Part shown: positions 1 through 10,799 of the stretch, in pieces
Numbering within the stretch: position 1 is the first letter of the stretch
How the letters are laid out: every line of letters begins with the position of its first letter
Assembly (NCBI GenBank): GCA_025175895.1
Contig: CM046003.1
Location: 94,811,172-94,875,171, forward strand
Direction: 5' to 3'
Length of the DNA stretch: 64,000 nt
Source of the DNA: Wurfbainia villosa
Taxonomy: Eukaryota > Streptophyta > Magnoliopsida > Zingiberales > Zingiberaceae
Program-made: the position numbers and the translations under genes
The notes under the pieces: generated by a model
Database searches by the model: none
What the model saw: only the letters and a program-made list of their open reading frames with translations
Told to the model about the DNA's origin: nothing

Positions 1-18
1 TATAACCTAAAGGCATAC

Positions 19-3000
19 CACAACAACAATCCCATCAAAAGAACTCAATTCCTTGTCTGATAAAGATGCTATAAGGTCATATGCATGTCTTGCCCTCTGA
101 GTAACTGTTACCTGCACATTATCACATAGACTTATATGATGCAAAATAGTAGAAATGAAAGAGAAGCCCATTTTGTACAACTTATAACTTCATTTTCTTA
201 CTTTGGTCTGCACATTAGCACGAGAAAACATAGATTCAACCATTTCCCAAGTTTTAACCCCATGTCCTTTTCCACAAAATGGATGAACAAACACCTAAAT
301 GGCAGCATAACATAGAGAAACAAAATTCCAAGAAAACAGATAAAAAAATATAAAATTGGACAATGTGACATCGAACTTACCAAAAGATTTTTTGGTCTAA
401 CAGCTTCAATATTAGTTTGAGCAATTAATTGCTGCCCCCATGATTCACATGTTCTTAAATCCTTGTGACCAAAGGTATATTCACAGAGAGTCCAAGGAGA
501 ACCAGAAGTTCTACCCCTTTGGAATCCATGGACCACAAACCGGTACATCTGCACTAGCATTAGGAAATTTTTATACTATAGCAAAACAAGCATGACAATG
601 AATCAACCACAAAAATTAAGCTCCAACCCTATGGAGTGCACGGCCACAAATCAGTAAACCTTCATATGCATCAGGAAATTATGCAATAGAAAAAAGTCAC
701 TATGCCACCAAAGTTTCTTCTTCTTGACAACCACCAATAACAACACCGTACAATACTTTAAACCATAATCCTTATTAATCTCAAGATTCATGAACCTACC
801 AGGATCAGCAAAAAAAGACAAATCATGCTGCATGTCAAGATATCTAACCTCAAGTTTGCTGCCTGATAGAAAACTGCCAGCTCTACCATTAGCATCCTCA
901 AGCAAGCCCCAACCAATGAACTCTACAGCATAAATATTGGCAAATTCAATCCTATTTTCAGATTTTAACTGCAAGTTCATGCACAAACAAGACGTCCAAA
1001 AATGGTCCTGAAAAGTGAATAAATAAATAAGCCAGAAATGCTCCGCAGAAGTGGTAAATGTAGGCAACTATGCATATACAAAGCCTTGCCTGAGTAATAT
1101 AGCAGCTGGAAAACTAATATAAAGGAGTATATGCAATATACATTCCCATAAGTATCAATAGAAATATAGCAATAATGGCACAAAGGCTCAGATCCATAAA
1201 AGACAATAATGCATCCCTAACTTTCTTGTATGTTAATTAACCAAGGAGCACAAGAAAGGGATAAAGATGAAAGAAAACATTGTTGGGAAGACAGCAGGAG
1301 ACATGAAAAATAAGCAAATAAAATGCCTATAATAAAGGAACATAGCGACAACCTATATAAAGAAACTCTATAATCTTCCAAACATATCTAATATCAGAAT
1401 AAAAAAGTACTAAAAGGCTGAGTGGATGGGGAGAAACTTCAAAATGTGATATCAGTAATATCAAGTTTATCATTAATATTATGTTTCACTAAATAATTTG
1501 CAATGCCAGAGTTGATATCCTTTTTCCCGAAAGCCCAAATGCACTTTGCATGTGAGGTCAACAAAAATCGGTCCACTTATGTTGGTCCATATGGTATGTT
1601 GCACTGTGGTAACCATCAACAAAAAGTATGAAGCACATACAATTTTAAATTCAATTGTGGCCCAGTGGTTCCAAAAGCTTAAGCTATAAGGGTATGCCTA
1701 CATTTAAAATCCTCCTCTAGTGAGCACGAGATGAACATAACTCTATTGGCTTTGCATTTTCGTATTTGCACAAGAAGTTATTTTATGAAAAGAACATGTT
1801 TGATTAATTACCACTAATTTAAAAAGCTTAAGCTATTTGGAAAGTTTGTCTCAAGATAAAAAAACATATCCTCAGTCAAGACTAGAGCATTGTGGTTGGT
1901 ATACTGTGTAGCTAAGGCCTTACTCAGAACTCTACAATATAAGATTTACCCAATCTCTTAGACCAATTTCCATTAACTTCGTATTTGAGCTTTCCCACAG
2001 AGGTAGAGTAATATGAAAGTCCAGCATCACAACACGAAGGGTACATTTTTGTTTGGATAAAATAACAAACGGCACCAACAACTGAAAGGTAAAAACCATT
2101 TTAAGAACATAATATTAAATTAAGCTTAGTAATAACCAAGTGTAAGCATCAAATGATCCAAATGATTCTTTTGGATGCTAAGAGATCAAATGAACTTCTT
2201 GGACATTGATGATGATTCATATAAGTTGATGAGAAATTGAAAGATCAACAACTCAGAAGGATAAGAAAATATTTGGTGGTTGTTTAAAAAAATGATCTAT
2301 AGGGCTAGTTCTATCTGTTGGTGCTCTAAACAAATCAAAATATATTAAAGGCAAGGTTTACATGATTTAGTAATCCTTCTATGGGTTTGATCAATCGACC
2401 AAGTGTCAAGATGAAGCAATTGCTTGAACTTTGGCAAAAAAGTTATGAAATTTCAAACGATGAACAATTTGGGCATAGAATATATTTCCCGTAGTTATGC
2501 ACTAAGCCTAGGGAGTACATGACATGTTTAGATGTTATCACCCTGATTTGAAAGGTGAAAAATTGAGATCAAAGCACCATTTCTAAATTAGAATACAATG
2601 CTTGACATGCTGACCTACTTGAATTGTTTTTGACGCGTCCTCATTGCAAAGTTACTCCTTGATCTTGAAGGCGCATTCCATTACCTAATATACACTTTAA
2701 ACTGATATGCTCCATTTTGATACCTTTGAGCAACTTGACTGAAATTATCATAACAAAATAAAGATTCTCACAAGGGAAACTCAGAATAGCCATCCCAACA
2801 TGAAAAACTGTAGCAATACTGTCCACAGACCACCCTAAATCTTTCTTCTATCGAGCAAACACATTAAAACCCAAAAACAGCAACTTCTCAGGCATACACA
2901 TTCGGCTACCAGCTAGATGTCTTCCACCATTAGCTCCACAAAATTCAAATTAACTTAGGTCCCTATAACGATCCTACTAACTCCTTCAAATAGATCGAGC

Positions 3001-3243
3001 AAAAGAGCTTTTTAACCGATTTCTATCGCCGCTGACCGAGGGAAAAGGTAAGGAAAATCAACAAACAAATCACCGGAAGAACCATACAGGTTAGAAGCAA
3101 AAGAAGTTTCTGATCCAACACCAACTCACCGATTCGATTAATTTCCAAGAGAAGCCCCCAGCATCCAGCGTGACGGTGACCACGCCGACGCGATCCAAGA
3201 AGAGAGTGGAGTTTGACGTTGTGGCTGACCCATTCCTTTCCAT
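19..3243 (-). CDS. ACD5: Ceramide kinase (ACD5-type), N-terminal half, five exons, continues off left edge
   Basis: Ceramide kinase phosphorylates ceramide to ceramide-1-phosphate; Arabidopsis ACD5 limits ceramide build-up and cell death. Reading the minus strand, I place exons at 3243-3130 (38 codons, ATG at 3243-3241), 968-849 (40), 548-381 (56), 294-202 (31) and 111-19 (31). All are phase 0 with GT/AG borders, giving 196 residues. Family-like motifs appear in order: VTVTLDAGGFSWKL, IYAVEFIGWGL, MYRFVVHG, RPKNLL joined across an intron to VFVHPFCGKGHG (start of the diacylglycerol-kinase-type catalytic domain), then TQRARHAYD and FDGIVVV. The GGDG nucleotide loop should open the next exon, outside the window. 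Intron 1 is 2.16 kb, and a small extra exon in it cannot be excluded because some homologues have about ten more residues there. Motif comparison is from memory, not a search. No lesion is seen. Confidence 0.86.
969..3129 (-). other. Large first intron of the ceramide kinase gene
   Basis: This 2.16-kb AT-rich stretch separates the start-codon exon from the second recognisable exon. It begins with GTGAGTTG at the donor and ends with TTGCAG on the minus strand. The open frames inside are short and resemble nothing I know. I see no mobile element in it. A very short additional coding exon is possible but could not be located. Confidence 0.7.
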
Positions 3244-3471
3244 TGACCCAAATGATCAGGACGAGGAGAAAAGCTCAGGAGATTTTTATCCTCCCTCTTT
3301 CTTTCGTCCTTTCCGGTTCTTGCGCCGTTACCGATCAGCCCGATCCTTCCTTTCCGTCTCGGTCCTGCGAAGATATTTGTCTACTTCATACGGAGTCAGC
3401 CTAAGACGCAGCTGTTACATTGGGAGTTGGAACAGTAAACGCAGAGGCCGGAACTATAGCCAAAACGGACA

Positions 3472-3480
3472 TTAAATATA
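3472..3480 (-). promoter_or_regulatory. Possible TATA box of the ceramide kinase gene
   Basis: The minus strand reads TATATTTAA about 230 bases upstream of the proposed start codon. The stretch between it and the ATG (3244-3470) is less AT-rich and would be the 5' untranslated region. This is a position-and-composition argument only; many chance TATA-like words exist in AT-rich DNA. Confidence 0.3.
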
Positions 3481-3914
3481 TTCGTTAATATTTAATATAT
3501 TCATGATTAAATTTATTTATTTGTTTATACTCACTTCATTTGAATTTTGATTTTGCTAGAATAAAAAATATAGAATCATCGTGGAATTGATCTTTGTCCA
3601 CTTAAAGATGTATTTGGTTCGGAATTATTCTCCGTAACTTTAATTATCAATCCAAGATTATCAATAAAAATCTTGTTTGATTTAGAATTTGAACGATTAC
3701 TAAGTCATAATGGATGTCCGACACATCATATCACGTCAGCAAAAGGATTATGCATGGGGGAATTGAAAAACCTTCAAGAAGCTTGGTTTTTCTTGATTCA
3801 TTTGGTTATGAATTTTTTTTTCCAAAAATATTCTTTGATCTTTACCATTTAGAAAAAAATTATCCTTATCAATTTATTAAATAAATAATATTTAGTCAAT
3901 CGATCGTACGATCC
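3481..3914. other. AT-rich upstream spacer, no gene seen
   Basis: AT-rich sequence between the ceramide kinase promoter and a CpG-rich block. A stretch from about 3605 with TTTGGTTCGGAATTA resembles the edges of small plant DNA transposons, but no matching opposite end or target duplication was found. Confidence 0.5.
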
Positions 3915-4205
3915 ACCGTGTACGGCGGCCATTACCACCACTTCGTCGCTCCGCCGCCATTTCGTCACGTCGTCGCCCGCCCGTACGTGCCGTCGGTCGC
4001 GCGTCGGATCGCGATCGTCGCCGACCGTCGATGCCGTGATCGCCGCCGTCGTCCGCCGTCGATCGCGCCCGTCGATCGTCGGATCGATCGCCGATCGCCG
4101 CGATCGCCGATCGACGGCGCCGGCCGCCGTGCGGCGAATGTCGACGAGACAATCGACGGATCGACGACATCGATCGACGTCGCGACGAACCATCGAATGG
4201 ATAAT
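3915..4205. other. CpG- and GATCG-rich block of unknown origin
   Basis: About 290 bases of very GC-rich, CpG-dense sequence made largely of reiterated words such as GATCG, CGTCG and CGCCG, with sharp edges against AT-rich flanks. Several frames stay open on both strands only because stop codons are rare in such sequence. No motif or family resemblance supports a protein. It could be a degenerate short-period repeat, an unmethylated island or a sequence-quality artefact. Confidence 0.55.
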
Positions 4206-4281
4206 ATATGTAATATATAAATTAAATTATGTTGATACTTAAAACCTCGACCAATAAATTTTTTGATGATTTCATTTTTTC

Positions 4282-4337
4282 ATAACCTTGGTAATGTGAT
4301 TACCTAGTAATTGTTTATAACACATTACCAAGGTTAT
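4282..4337. repeat. Perfect 17-bp inverted repeat with 22-base loop
   Basis: ATAACCTTGGTAATGTG at 4282-4298 is matched exactly by its reverse complement at 4321-4337. This is the size and style of a tiny MITE or hairpin remnant. No target-site duplication was identified. Confidence 0.7.
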
Positions 4338-4406
4338 ATATTATAACTGACCAAAAATCAACCATACAGTTACCTTTTAGGATAAAATAAAAAATGCTAA
4401 TATGTT

Positions 4407-4697
4407 TGTTTGGAGGTGATGTATAACTATAATTTAACATTTAACATAATCCTTATGATTTGATATATGTGTTAATTCGACAATAAGAAATATTAATGAC
4501 GAGTTAATGACTAGCGAAATCGACCGGCGACTGGACACGACATAGTTTGATGGCGTGAAGGACATGCGGCGGCGATAAGGCGATGCGGGCATGAAGCCGG
4601 GTTAGAGAAGATCGGCATCGGAAGACGGCGGCGGACGGATGTGCGAATAAGTTCAGCTAGGCGGTAAGCGGATAAACTCTCAGTGGAGAGGTGAGAC
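4407..4697 (+). repeat. Element D 5' LTR, left part
   Basis: Starts TGTTTGGAGGTGATG right after the ATGTT duplication and includes TGATTTGATATATGTGTTAA, which also occurs near the start of the 3' LTR at 42110-42199. It ends at the hAT target site GGTGAGAC (4690-4697). The part from about 4540 is unusually CpG-rich compared with the 3' LTR counterpart near 43980-44110. Confidence 0.72.
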
Positions 4698-4698
4698 T

Positions 4699-5604
4699 AG
4701 GGTCGCAAAATTTCGGAAGAATAAGCGGCGACGGACGAACCGAACCGATGACCGGCAGCGGCGATTTTCCAAAACGAGGCGATTGGTTTCAAAGCGGCGA
4801 AAGTTAATCGATTTGGGGCGATGGATAATAGATCGATCGACTATATCTCGATCGGCACAAGCGTCATTGCGCGGGAACTTAAAAATCACAAAATCACGAT
4901 CTATTTTGCGGCAGCCCTACCACATCAACTTTTCAGCGGCGGCGACATTTCTTTAACCCCCAACTCGGTAATGATGATGGCGTGGCGAGCTAAGGATCAA
5001 GATTCAAGAACATCGAAAAGCCTCTGATCTAAAAGGTAAAAACTTTTCAATAAGCTTAGGGTTTGTGGTTTTTGTTTCATGAAGGTGTCGATTTTATGCT
5101 ATTTTTCATCACTTTTATTGGTCAAACTAGTTCTGTCCGATAGGTTTTCTAAGTTTGCAACTCTACAAGGTTCGTCGGTTGATGTCGATTTCTAGGTTTT
5201 CTTCCATTGAGCAACGATGACTTTGATTCTTGTTGATGTCTTCATTCGCAATTTTTTTTTGGTTTGAGAAATGCTTCTTTTATTCTACCTATTCTTGATA
5301 GGTTTTCTAGGTTTGTCGGTTGATGGACGAAGGGGGTAAGAACTTCATACATTGCTAATTGAAGGGAAATGAAGAATAAGTCTTTGAATTGACTTTTATT
5401 TTGTTAGTAAAAGTCTTTCTATTTTGTATTGATTACCGATTGAAGCAGGTGTTTCGCAAATTACTAAATACTAATTGTTCTTCCTTTTTTATCAAGTACA
5501 AGTTTAGGATTTTTAATCTAACTTTTCTATGTTCCTTTTTAAGTTGTAATATAACTGTAGTTATATATAATTTTTTAATTAAAATTGTATGTTTATTGGT
5601 TTAG
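4699..5604 (+). other. hAT1 5' subterminal region, likely leader exon and intron
   Basis: Between the left terminal repeat and the transposase start codon. The first 200 bases are CpG-rich. A plausible leader exon ends at AAAAG before GTAAAAAC near 5036. The sequence before the ATG at 5605 ends in TTTAG, consistent with an intron of about 570 bases. No coding sequence recognised. Confidence 0.45.
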
Positions 5605-6388
5605 ATGTCAATACAAGGAAATATTTTAAATATAGACATGGATAATAGTTGTTCAATTCCACAATCTAGACCTTCAGTGGGTACAAGAGAAAAATTAAAC
5701 AAACGAAGAACAATAAAACCAAGAAGTGAGGTATGAGAGCATTTTACGAAGTTACTAATGTTGCTAATGAGATTAAAGCCAAATGCAAATATTGTGATAA
5801 GGAAATATTTTCGTGATCCATACAAGAATGGAACAACATGTTTGAAATCTCATATGACCTCCTGCAAAAAAAATAATTGAGTTTTCAAATAGATGCAAGA
5901 TAGGGTGAGGGATCACTCATTTCTTGAAAATTTGATCAGGATGCATCTAGAAGAGCATTAGCTAGAATAATTATAATAAATGAATTGCCTTTTAAATTTG
6001 TAGAAGGAGAAGGGTTTAAAGCATTTATGGCTATGGTATGTCCAAAGTTTAAAATTCCTTCGAGATGGACAGTAGCACATGATTGTGTAGAATTATATAC
6101 AATTGAAAGAGAAAAATTGAAAAGTCTATTGCATGATCCAACCCAAAGAATTTCTTTGACCACTGATACATGGACATCAAATCAAAAAAATCAACTATAT
6201 GGTTTTGACCGCTCATTTTATCGATAAAGATTGGAAGTTGCATAAAAAAAATCTGAATTTTTGTCCAATTACAAGTCATAAAGGCGAGACAATCAGTTTA
6301 GCTATTGAAAATTGCTTGAGAGGCTGGGGAACTAATAGAATTTTTACTATTACTGCTGATAATGCAAGTTCAAATGTTGTTGCTATCA
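5605..6388 (+). pseudogene. hAT1 transposase, first part (BED finger and N-terminal region)
   Basis: hAT transposases cut and paste elements using an N-terminal BED zinc finger and a discontinuous RNase H-like core. The ATG at 5605 follows an AG acceptor. An in-frame TGA at 5734-5736 replaces the usual tryptophan of the BED motif (SEV-stop-EHF), and further shifts follow. The finger remains visible as KAKCKYC and a downstream TTCLKSHMTSC-like stretch. After a frameshift, ELPFKFVEGEGFKAF, RISLTTDTWTS and FTITADNASSN are classic for the family; the last two carry catalytic-core aspartates. The CACTA element begins at 6389 inside the codon run after NVVAI, and the gene resumes at 12697. Confidence 0.88.
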
Positions 6389-6411
6389 CACTACAAAAAA
6401 ACTGTTTTTTG

Positions 6412-6775
6412 GTGACGAACTTTGGCAACGAAAATAATTTGTTGCAAATCTGCAACAAATTTTGCGACGAATTTTATATTTCGTCGTAAATTTGTAACGA
6501 AATTTCCGACGAAAAATAATTTGTTGTAAAAATTATAAAATTTCCAACATTTAAATTTCGTTGTAATTTTCGTCGCAAATTGGGGACGAAAATTATTTTT
6601 CGTCGCCAATTTGCGACGAAAAAATAAATTCGTCGCAAATTTCTGCAACGAATTTAAAATTCGTTGCAAAATCTACGGCGAATTTTTTTTCGTTGCAAAT
6701 TCTGCAACGAAAAAATACATTCGTTACAAAAATTTGCGACGAATTTATGTTTCGTCGCTAATTTTGCATATTTTT
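6412..6775. repeat. CACTA left subterminal repeats
   Basis: Dense, mixed-orientation copies of a short word around GCGACGAATTT or its complement AAATTCGTCGC. In CACTA elements, subterminal motif arrays of this kind are the binding sites of the TnpA protein. The same word fills the right subterminal region. Confidence 0.8.
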
Positions 6776-6819
6776 ATTTTATTAAAAAATAAATAAAAAA
6801 CAAGTGTCTTTTTAAATAT

Positions 6820-8965
6820 TTTGCAACGAATCCATAGATTCGTTGCAAACTCTAATTTTTAGAAAAAAAAATATTAAAAATTCTTCGAAGCCGGTTAAGT
6901 GACTTAGAGAGTTCGGAATGAGATGAAACAAGTTCCTATGTGTTCCTCTAGTTCCCCTGATTATATATATATATTTTAAAATCAATTTGACCGAAAATAT
7001 TGCGATACGTGATTTTTTTGAACGTGAATTAGATTCCTCAGACACACCGATATTCAAAAATGCACTGATTAAAATTTTTTTGACGATATTTATATAATGA
7101 GGAGAACTAGACGAACATATTGACACTGATTTTATCTCATTCCGAGATCTATAAGTCAGTTTACGAGTTTCAAGTATTTTATTTATTTTTAAAAAAAATT
7201 ATTTGCAACGAATCTGTGGATTCGTTGCAAATTTGCAACGAATCCACATATTCGTTGCAAATTCTTAATTTTATAAAAAAAATATTAAAAATTTCAGTTA
7301 ACGATTTTCAAGTTTTTTAATTTTTAAAAAAAAAATTATTTGCAATTTGCAACGAATCCACATATTCGTTGCAACCTCTGATTTTTAGGAAAAAAAATAT
7401 TAAAAATTCTTCGAAGCCGGTTAAGTAATTTAGAGAGTTCAGAATGAGATGAAACAAGTTCCTATATATTCGTCTAGTTCCCCTAATTATATATATATTT
7501 TTAAAAATCAATTTGACCGAAAATATTGTGATACGTGATTTTTTGAACGCGAATTAGATTCCTCAGACACACCGATATTCAAAAATGCACTGATTAAAAT
7601 TTTTTTGACGATATTTATATAATGAGGAGAACTAGACGAACATATTGACACTGATTTTATCTCATTCCGAGATCTGTAAGTCAGTTTACGAGTTTCAAGT
7701 ATTTTATTTATTAAAAAAAAATATTTGCAACGAATCTGTGAATTCGTTGCAAATTTGCAATGAATCTGTGGATTCGTTGCTAATTTTGCAACGAATCCAC
7801 AGATTTGTTACAAATTCTTAATTTTATAAAAAAAAATATTAAAAAATTCAGTTAACGATTTTCAAGTTTTTTAATTTTTTTAAAAAAAATTATTTGCAAT
7901 TTGCAACGAATCTGTGGATTTGTTGCAAATTTTGCAACGAATCCACATATTCGTTGCTGATTTTTAGGAAAAAAAATATAAAAAATTCTTCGAAGCCGGT
8001 TAAGTGACTTAGAGAGTTTGGAATGAGATGAAACAAGTTTCTATGTATTCGTCTAGTTCCCCTGATTATATATATATTTTTAAAAATCAATTTGACCGAA
8101 AATATTGCGATACGTGATTTTTTAAATGTGAATTAGATTCCTCAGACACACCGATATTCAAAAATGCACTGATTAAAATTTTTTTGATGATATTTATATA
8201 ATGAGGAGAACTAGACGAACATATTGACATTGATTTTATCTCATTCCGAGATCTGTAAGTCAGTTTACGAGTTTCAAATATTTTACTTATTTTTAAAAAA
8301 AATTTATTTGCAACGAATCTGTGGATTCGTTGCAAATCTTGCAACAAATCCACATATTCGTTGCAAACTCTGATTTTTAGGAAAAAAAATATTAAAAATT
8401 CTTCGAAGCCGGTTAAGTGACTTAGAGAGTTCGGAATGAGATGAAACAAGTTCTTATGTGTTCGTCTAGTTCCCCTGATTATATATATATTTTTAAAAAT
8501 CAATTTGACCAAAAATATTGCGATACGTGATTTTTTGAACGTGAATTAGATTCCTCAGACACACCGATATTCAAAAATGCACTGATTAAAATTTTTTTGA
8601 CGATATTTATATAATGAGGAGAACTAGACGAACATATTGACACTGATTTTATCTCATTCCGAGATCTATAAGTCAGTTTACAAGTTTTAAGTATTTTATT
8701 TATTAAAAAAAAAAATTATTTGCAACAAATCTGTGGATTCGTTGCAAATTTTCAACGAATCCACAGATTCGTTGCTAATTTTGCAACGAATTCACAGATT
8801 CGTTGCAAACTCTTAATTTCATAAAAAAAATATTAAAAATTTCAGTTAACGATTTTCAATTTTTTTTTAATTTTTTTTAAAAAAAATATTTGCAACGAAT
8901 CGGTGGATTCGTTGCAAAGTTGCAACGAATCCTGGATTCGTTGCAAATTTGCAACAAATCCAAAA
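6820..8965. repeat. CACTA internal tandem repeats with short palindromes
   Basis: Four direct copies of a core of roughly 400 bases start with TTCTTCGAAGCCGGTTAAG at 6881, 7407, 7986 and 8399, with copies varying in spacer length. Each core is itself an imperfect inverted repeat: the GAATGAGATGAAAC arm is answered by TTATCTCATTCCGAG, and CTAGTTCCCCTGATTATA by TATAATGAGGAGAACTAG. Between cores are many near-perfect palindromes of the form TTTGCAACGAATC-N4-GATTCGTTGCAAA. Frames here are shadows of the repeat. Confidence 0.85.
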
Positions 8966-8984
8966 TTCGTTGCAAACTTTCCCC

Positions 8985-9385
8985 CTAATTTTTTGCCAGC
9001 CTCCACGCCCGAGCCCTAATCTCATTTCTCCTTCGCCCGACCTCACGCGCCCGAACACCCGCCCACACCGGACCTCGCGCCGCGAGGTCGCGGTATCGTC
9101 GCGGTCGGCGTCCGGCCTGAGCCCGCGGCCCGGCCTGCGAGGCCACCGCCGCCCGTGAGCCTCGTCGCCGAGTGCCCCCGATTGCCGCGAGCCCGCCGTC
9201 GCCCGTGAGGCCTTCGCGCCGCCGAGCCGCCCGCCCGCCCGCGAGCCGTCCGATCGATCCGCCCTCGCCGCCGCCCACGAGCACGCCGCCAGCGCCCACG
9301 AGGCCGCCCGTCCGCGAGTTCCGCCCTCGCCCGGCCGAGAGAGTTCAGCTAGCCGCAGCGGTGGCCGTCGGCGACCGAGCACTAT
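8985..9385. other. GC-rich block inside the CACTA element
   Basis: About 400 bases of strongly GC-rich sequence between the repeat array and an AT-rich intron-like stretch. Open frames of 70-170 codons on both strands are low-complexity (Arg/Pro/Ala/Gly) and look like composition effects. It may be a promoter and 5' leader, either the element's own or carried in with the captured Sec14-like sequence. Confidence 0.45.
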
Positions 9386-10607
9386 GATTGATTGGTTTGA
9401 TTCTCTCCAAGAATATTCTTTCCTTCTGCTGTAGTCTTGGCATTTTGCAACTGTTTGAATTCTTGCTTGCCAACAGGTCTTAGCGAGGAATAAATTGCTG
9501 ATATGTGTTGCCTTTGAACATGACCATATGATGTTAACTTATATTCTTTCATTTTGTTATATATTAAAGCTTCATTTAATTGCTATCTAATAATATTTAT
9601 TTATTTATATGTTTTCTAATAAACGCAAACATCAATTTTATCATTTAAATTTCTTACATTAATGTTGTTTTCTAATAGCCAACATACTTGTTTGTAAATA
9701 TGGCACATTCTACCACAATTATATGTTATTTTACTTTCCCTTAACCTAAGGGGCACATGACAATCACACGAGACTAGAATATCTTGTCAGTTTCTAATTC
9801 CTTTTCGCCTAAGGGGGTACACATAATGTTGATTATCCTGTTCCATTTACTTTTAGAATATTTTTTATTTGAAGTAGAGATAAGATCTTAGGATCTATAA
9901 AGCCTACATGCATTTTATTATAGCATTTTAGCCTAGTTAATGATTCAGCTTTCTTGTATTCTCTTTCCGTGAACTAGGAACAATTTTGAGCTGAGTTGCT
10001 ACTATAATGAGGATGCACAGCCTTTCGTGTGGGACTCAATTTGCTCTACATCATATGCCATGTACTTTGACTAATCTAGAGAAGAGGGTTTATATGGCTT
10101 CGGCATGTCTATTAGCATCAATTTAAGCTTAACTATTTTCTACAAGTAGTTCATGACTTCATGCCTATAAGATCTGCAGGATGGGTTTTTTCATCAAGAT
10201 GGATCTGATTTGTTGATATGAGCTAGTTGAAGGAGTTTTCAAGATCATCGTTTTAGTTAGCAGTTTACTACTACATTAGTTTTTCTGCTACAAATTTTTT
10301 ACTTTAGGGCCAGTGGTTGACAATAATACACACCCCCAGTTTTAATCAGATTGGGTTGTAATAGTAATCTTTTCCCCTCAATTGCATGTGAAGCTTTACC
10401 CTTGTTTTTTGTTTGGTTTTATCACTTCAATCATTCTACATTTCTTACATTGGAATCCAATTTATTGTTTACAAGATGTAGATAGCATATATTATTTCTC
10501 AATTTTCTTTGTAAATTTTATATTCTTTCCATCCTTTGTCACCGAACTTTTACTTCTATCAACTGAATTTCCCCTTTTCAACATATAACTTTCTTGATTT
10601 GTGTTAG
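9386..10607 (+). other. Intron-like AT/T-rich stretch upstream of the captured exon
   Basis: T-rich, stop-dense sequence that ends with TTGTGTTAG just before the Sec14-like exon, as an acceptor site would. No coding resemblance seen. It could be part of a captured host intron. Confidence 0.4.
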
Positions 10608-10747
10608 GTTTTGAGGGTTTTTCAAGTCATGATGAACGAAAGGAACGAAAATCAGATTTTGGAAATTCAGAAGATGAAAGGAGGACAAAAATTGGATCCT
10701 TGAAGAAAAAAGCTTTGGATGCATCAAGAAGAAAATGCTCTGATTAG
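10608..10747 (+). pseudogene. Captured exon of a plant Sec14-like (SFH) phosphatidylinositol-transfer protein
   Basis: Directly after an AG acceptor, a 45-codon frame (10610-10744, stop TAG 10745-10747) reads FEGFSS, DERKERKSDF, then SEDERRTKIGSLKKKAL. This closely follows the start of plant Sec14-like SFH proteins, which exchange phosphatidylinositol and phosphatidylcholine. The two leading bases GT would complete a cysteine codon from a previous exon, matching the family's arrangement as I remember it. Resemblance stops after about residue 38 and a stop follows. The lipid-binding CRAL-TRIO domain is absent, so only a fragment was copied. Mapping is by recalled motif, not search. Confidence 0.72.
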
Positions 10748-10799
10748 TTTTTTAATTTGTTTCAGATTATTATTTTATTTCTAACATTCTTATTTTTAG

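Noticed and set aside
3170..3475. 101-codon plus-strand frame over the ceramide kinase first exon
   Set aside because: It lies antisense to the start-codon exon and 5' leader. The minus strand there gives a family-like N-terminus with correct splice border, so this frame is a shadow.
3849..4220. Overlapping open frames on both strands in the CpG-rich block
   Set aside because: Low-complexity Arg/Asp/Ser translations in several frames at once reflect scarce stop codons in GC-rich sequence; no motif supports a protein.
6812..8512. Several similar minus frames (FKNIYIIRGTR...HLTGFEEFLIFFFLKI)
   Set aside because: They are repeated copies of the same tandem repeat read in one frame, AT-rich and lacking a start context or known domain.
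8867..9387. 171-codon minus frame and shorter frames in the GC-rich CACTA block
   Set aside because: Arg/Gly/Ala-rich low-complexity translation that runs into the palindrome array; better explained by base composition.
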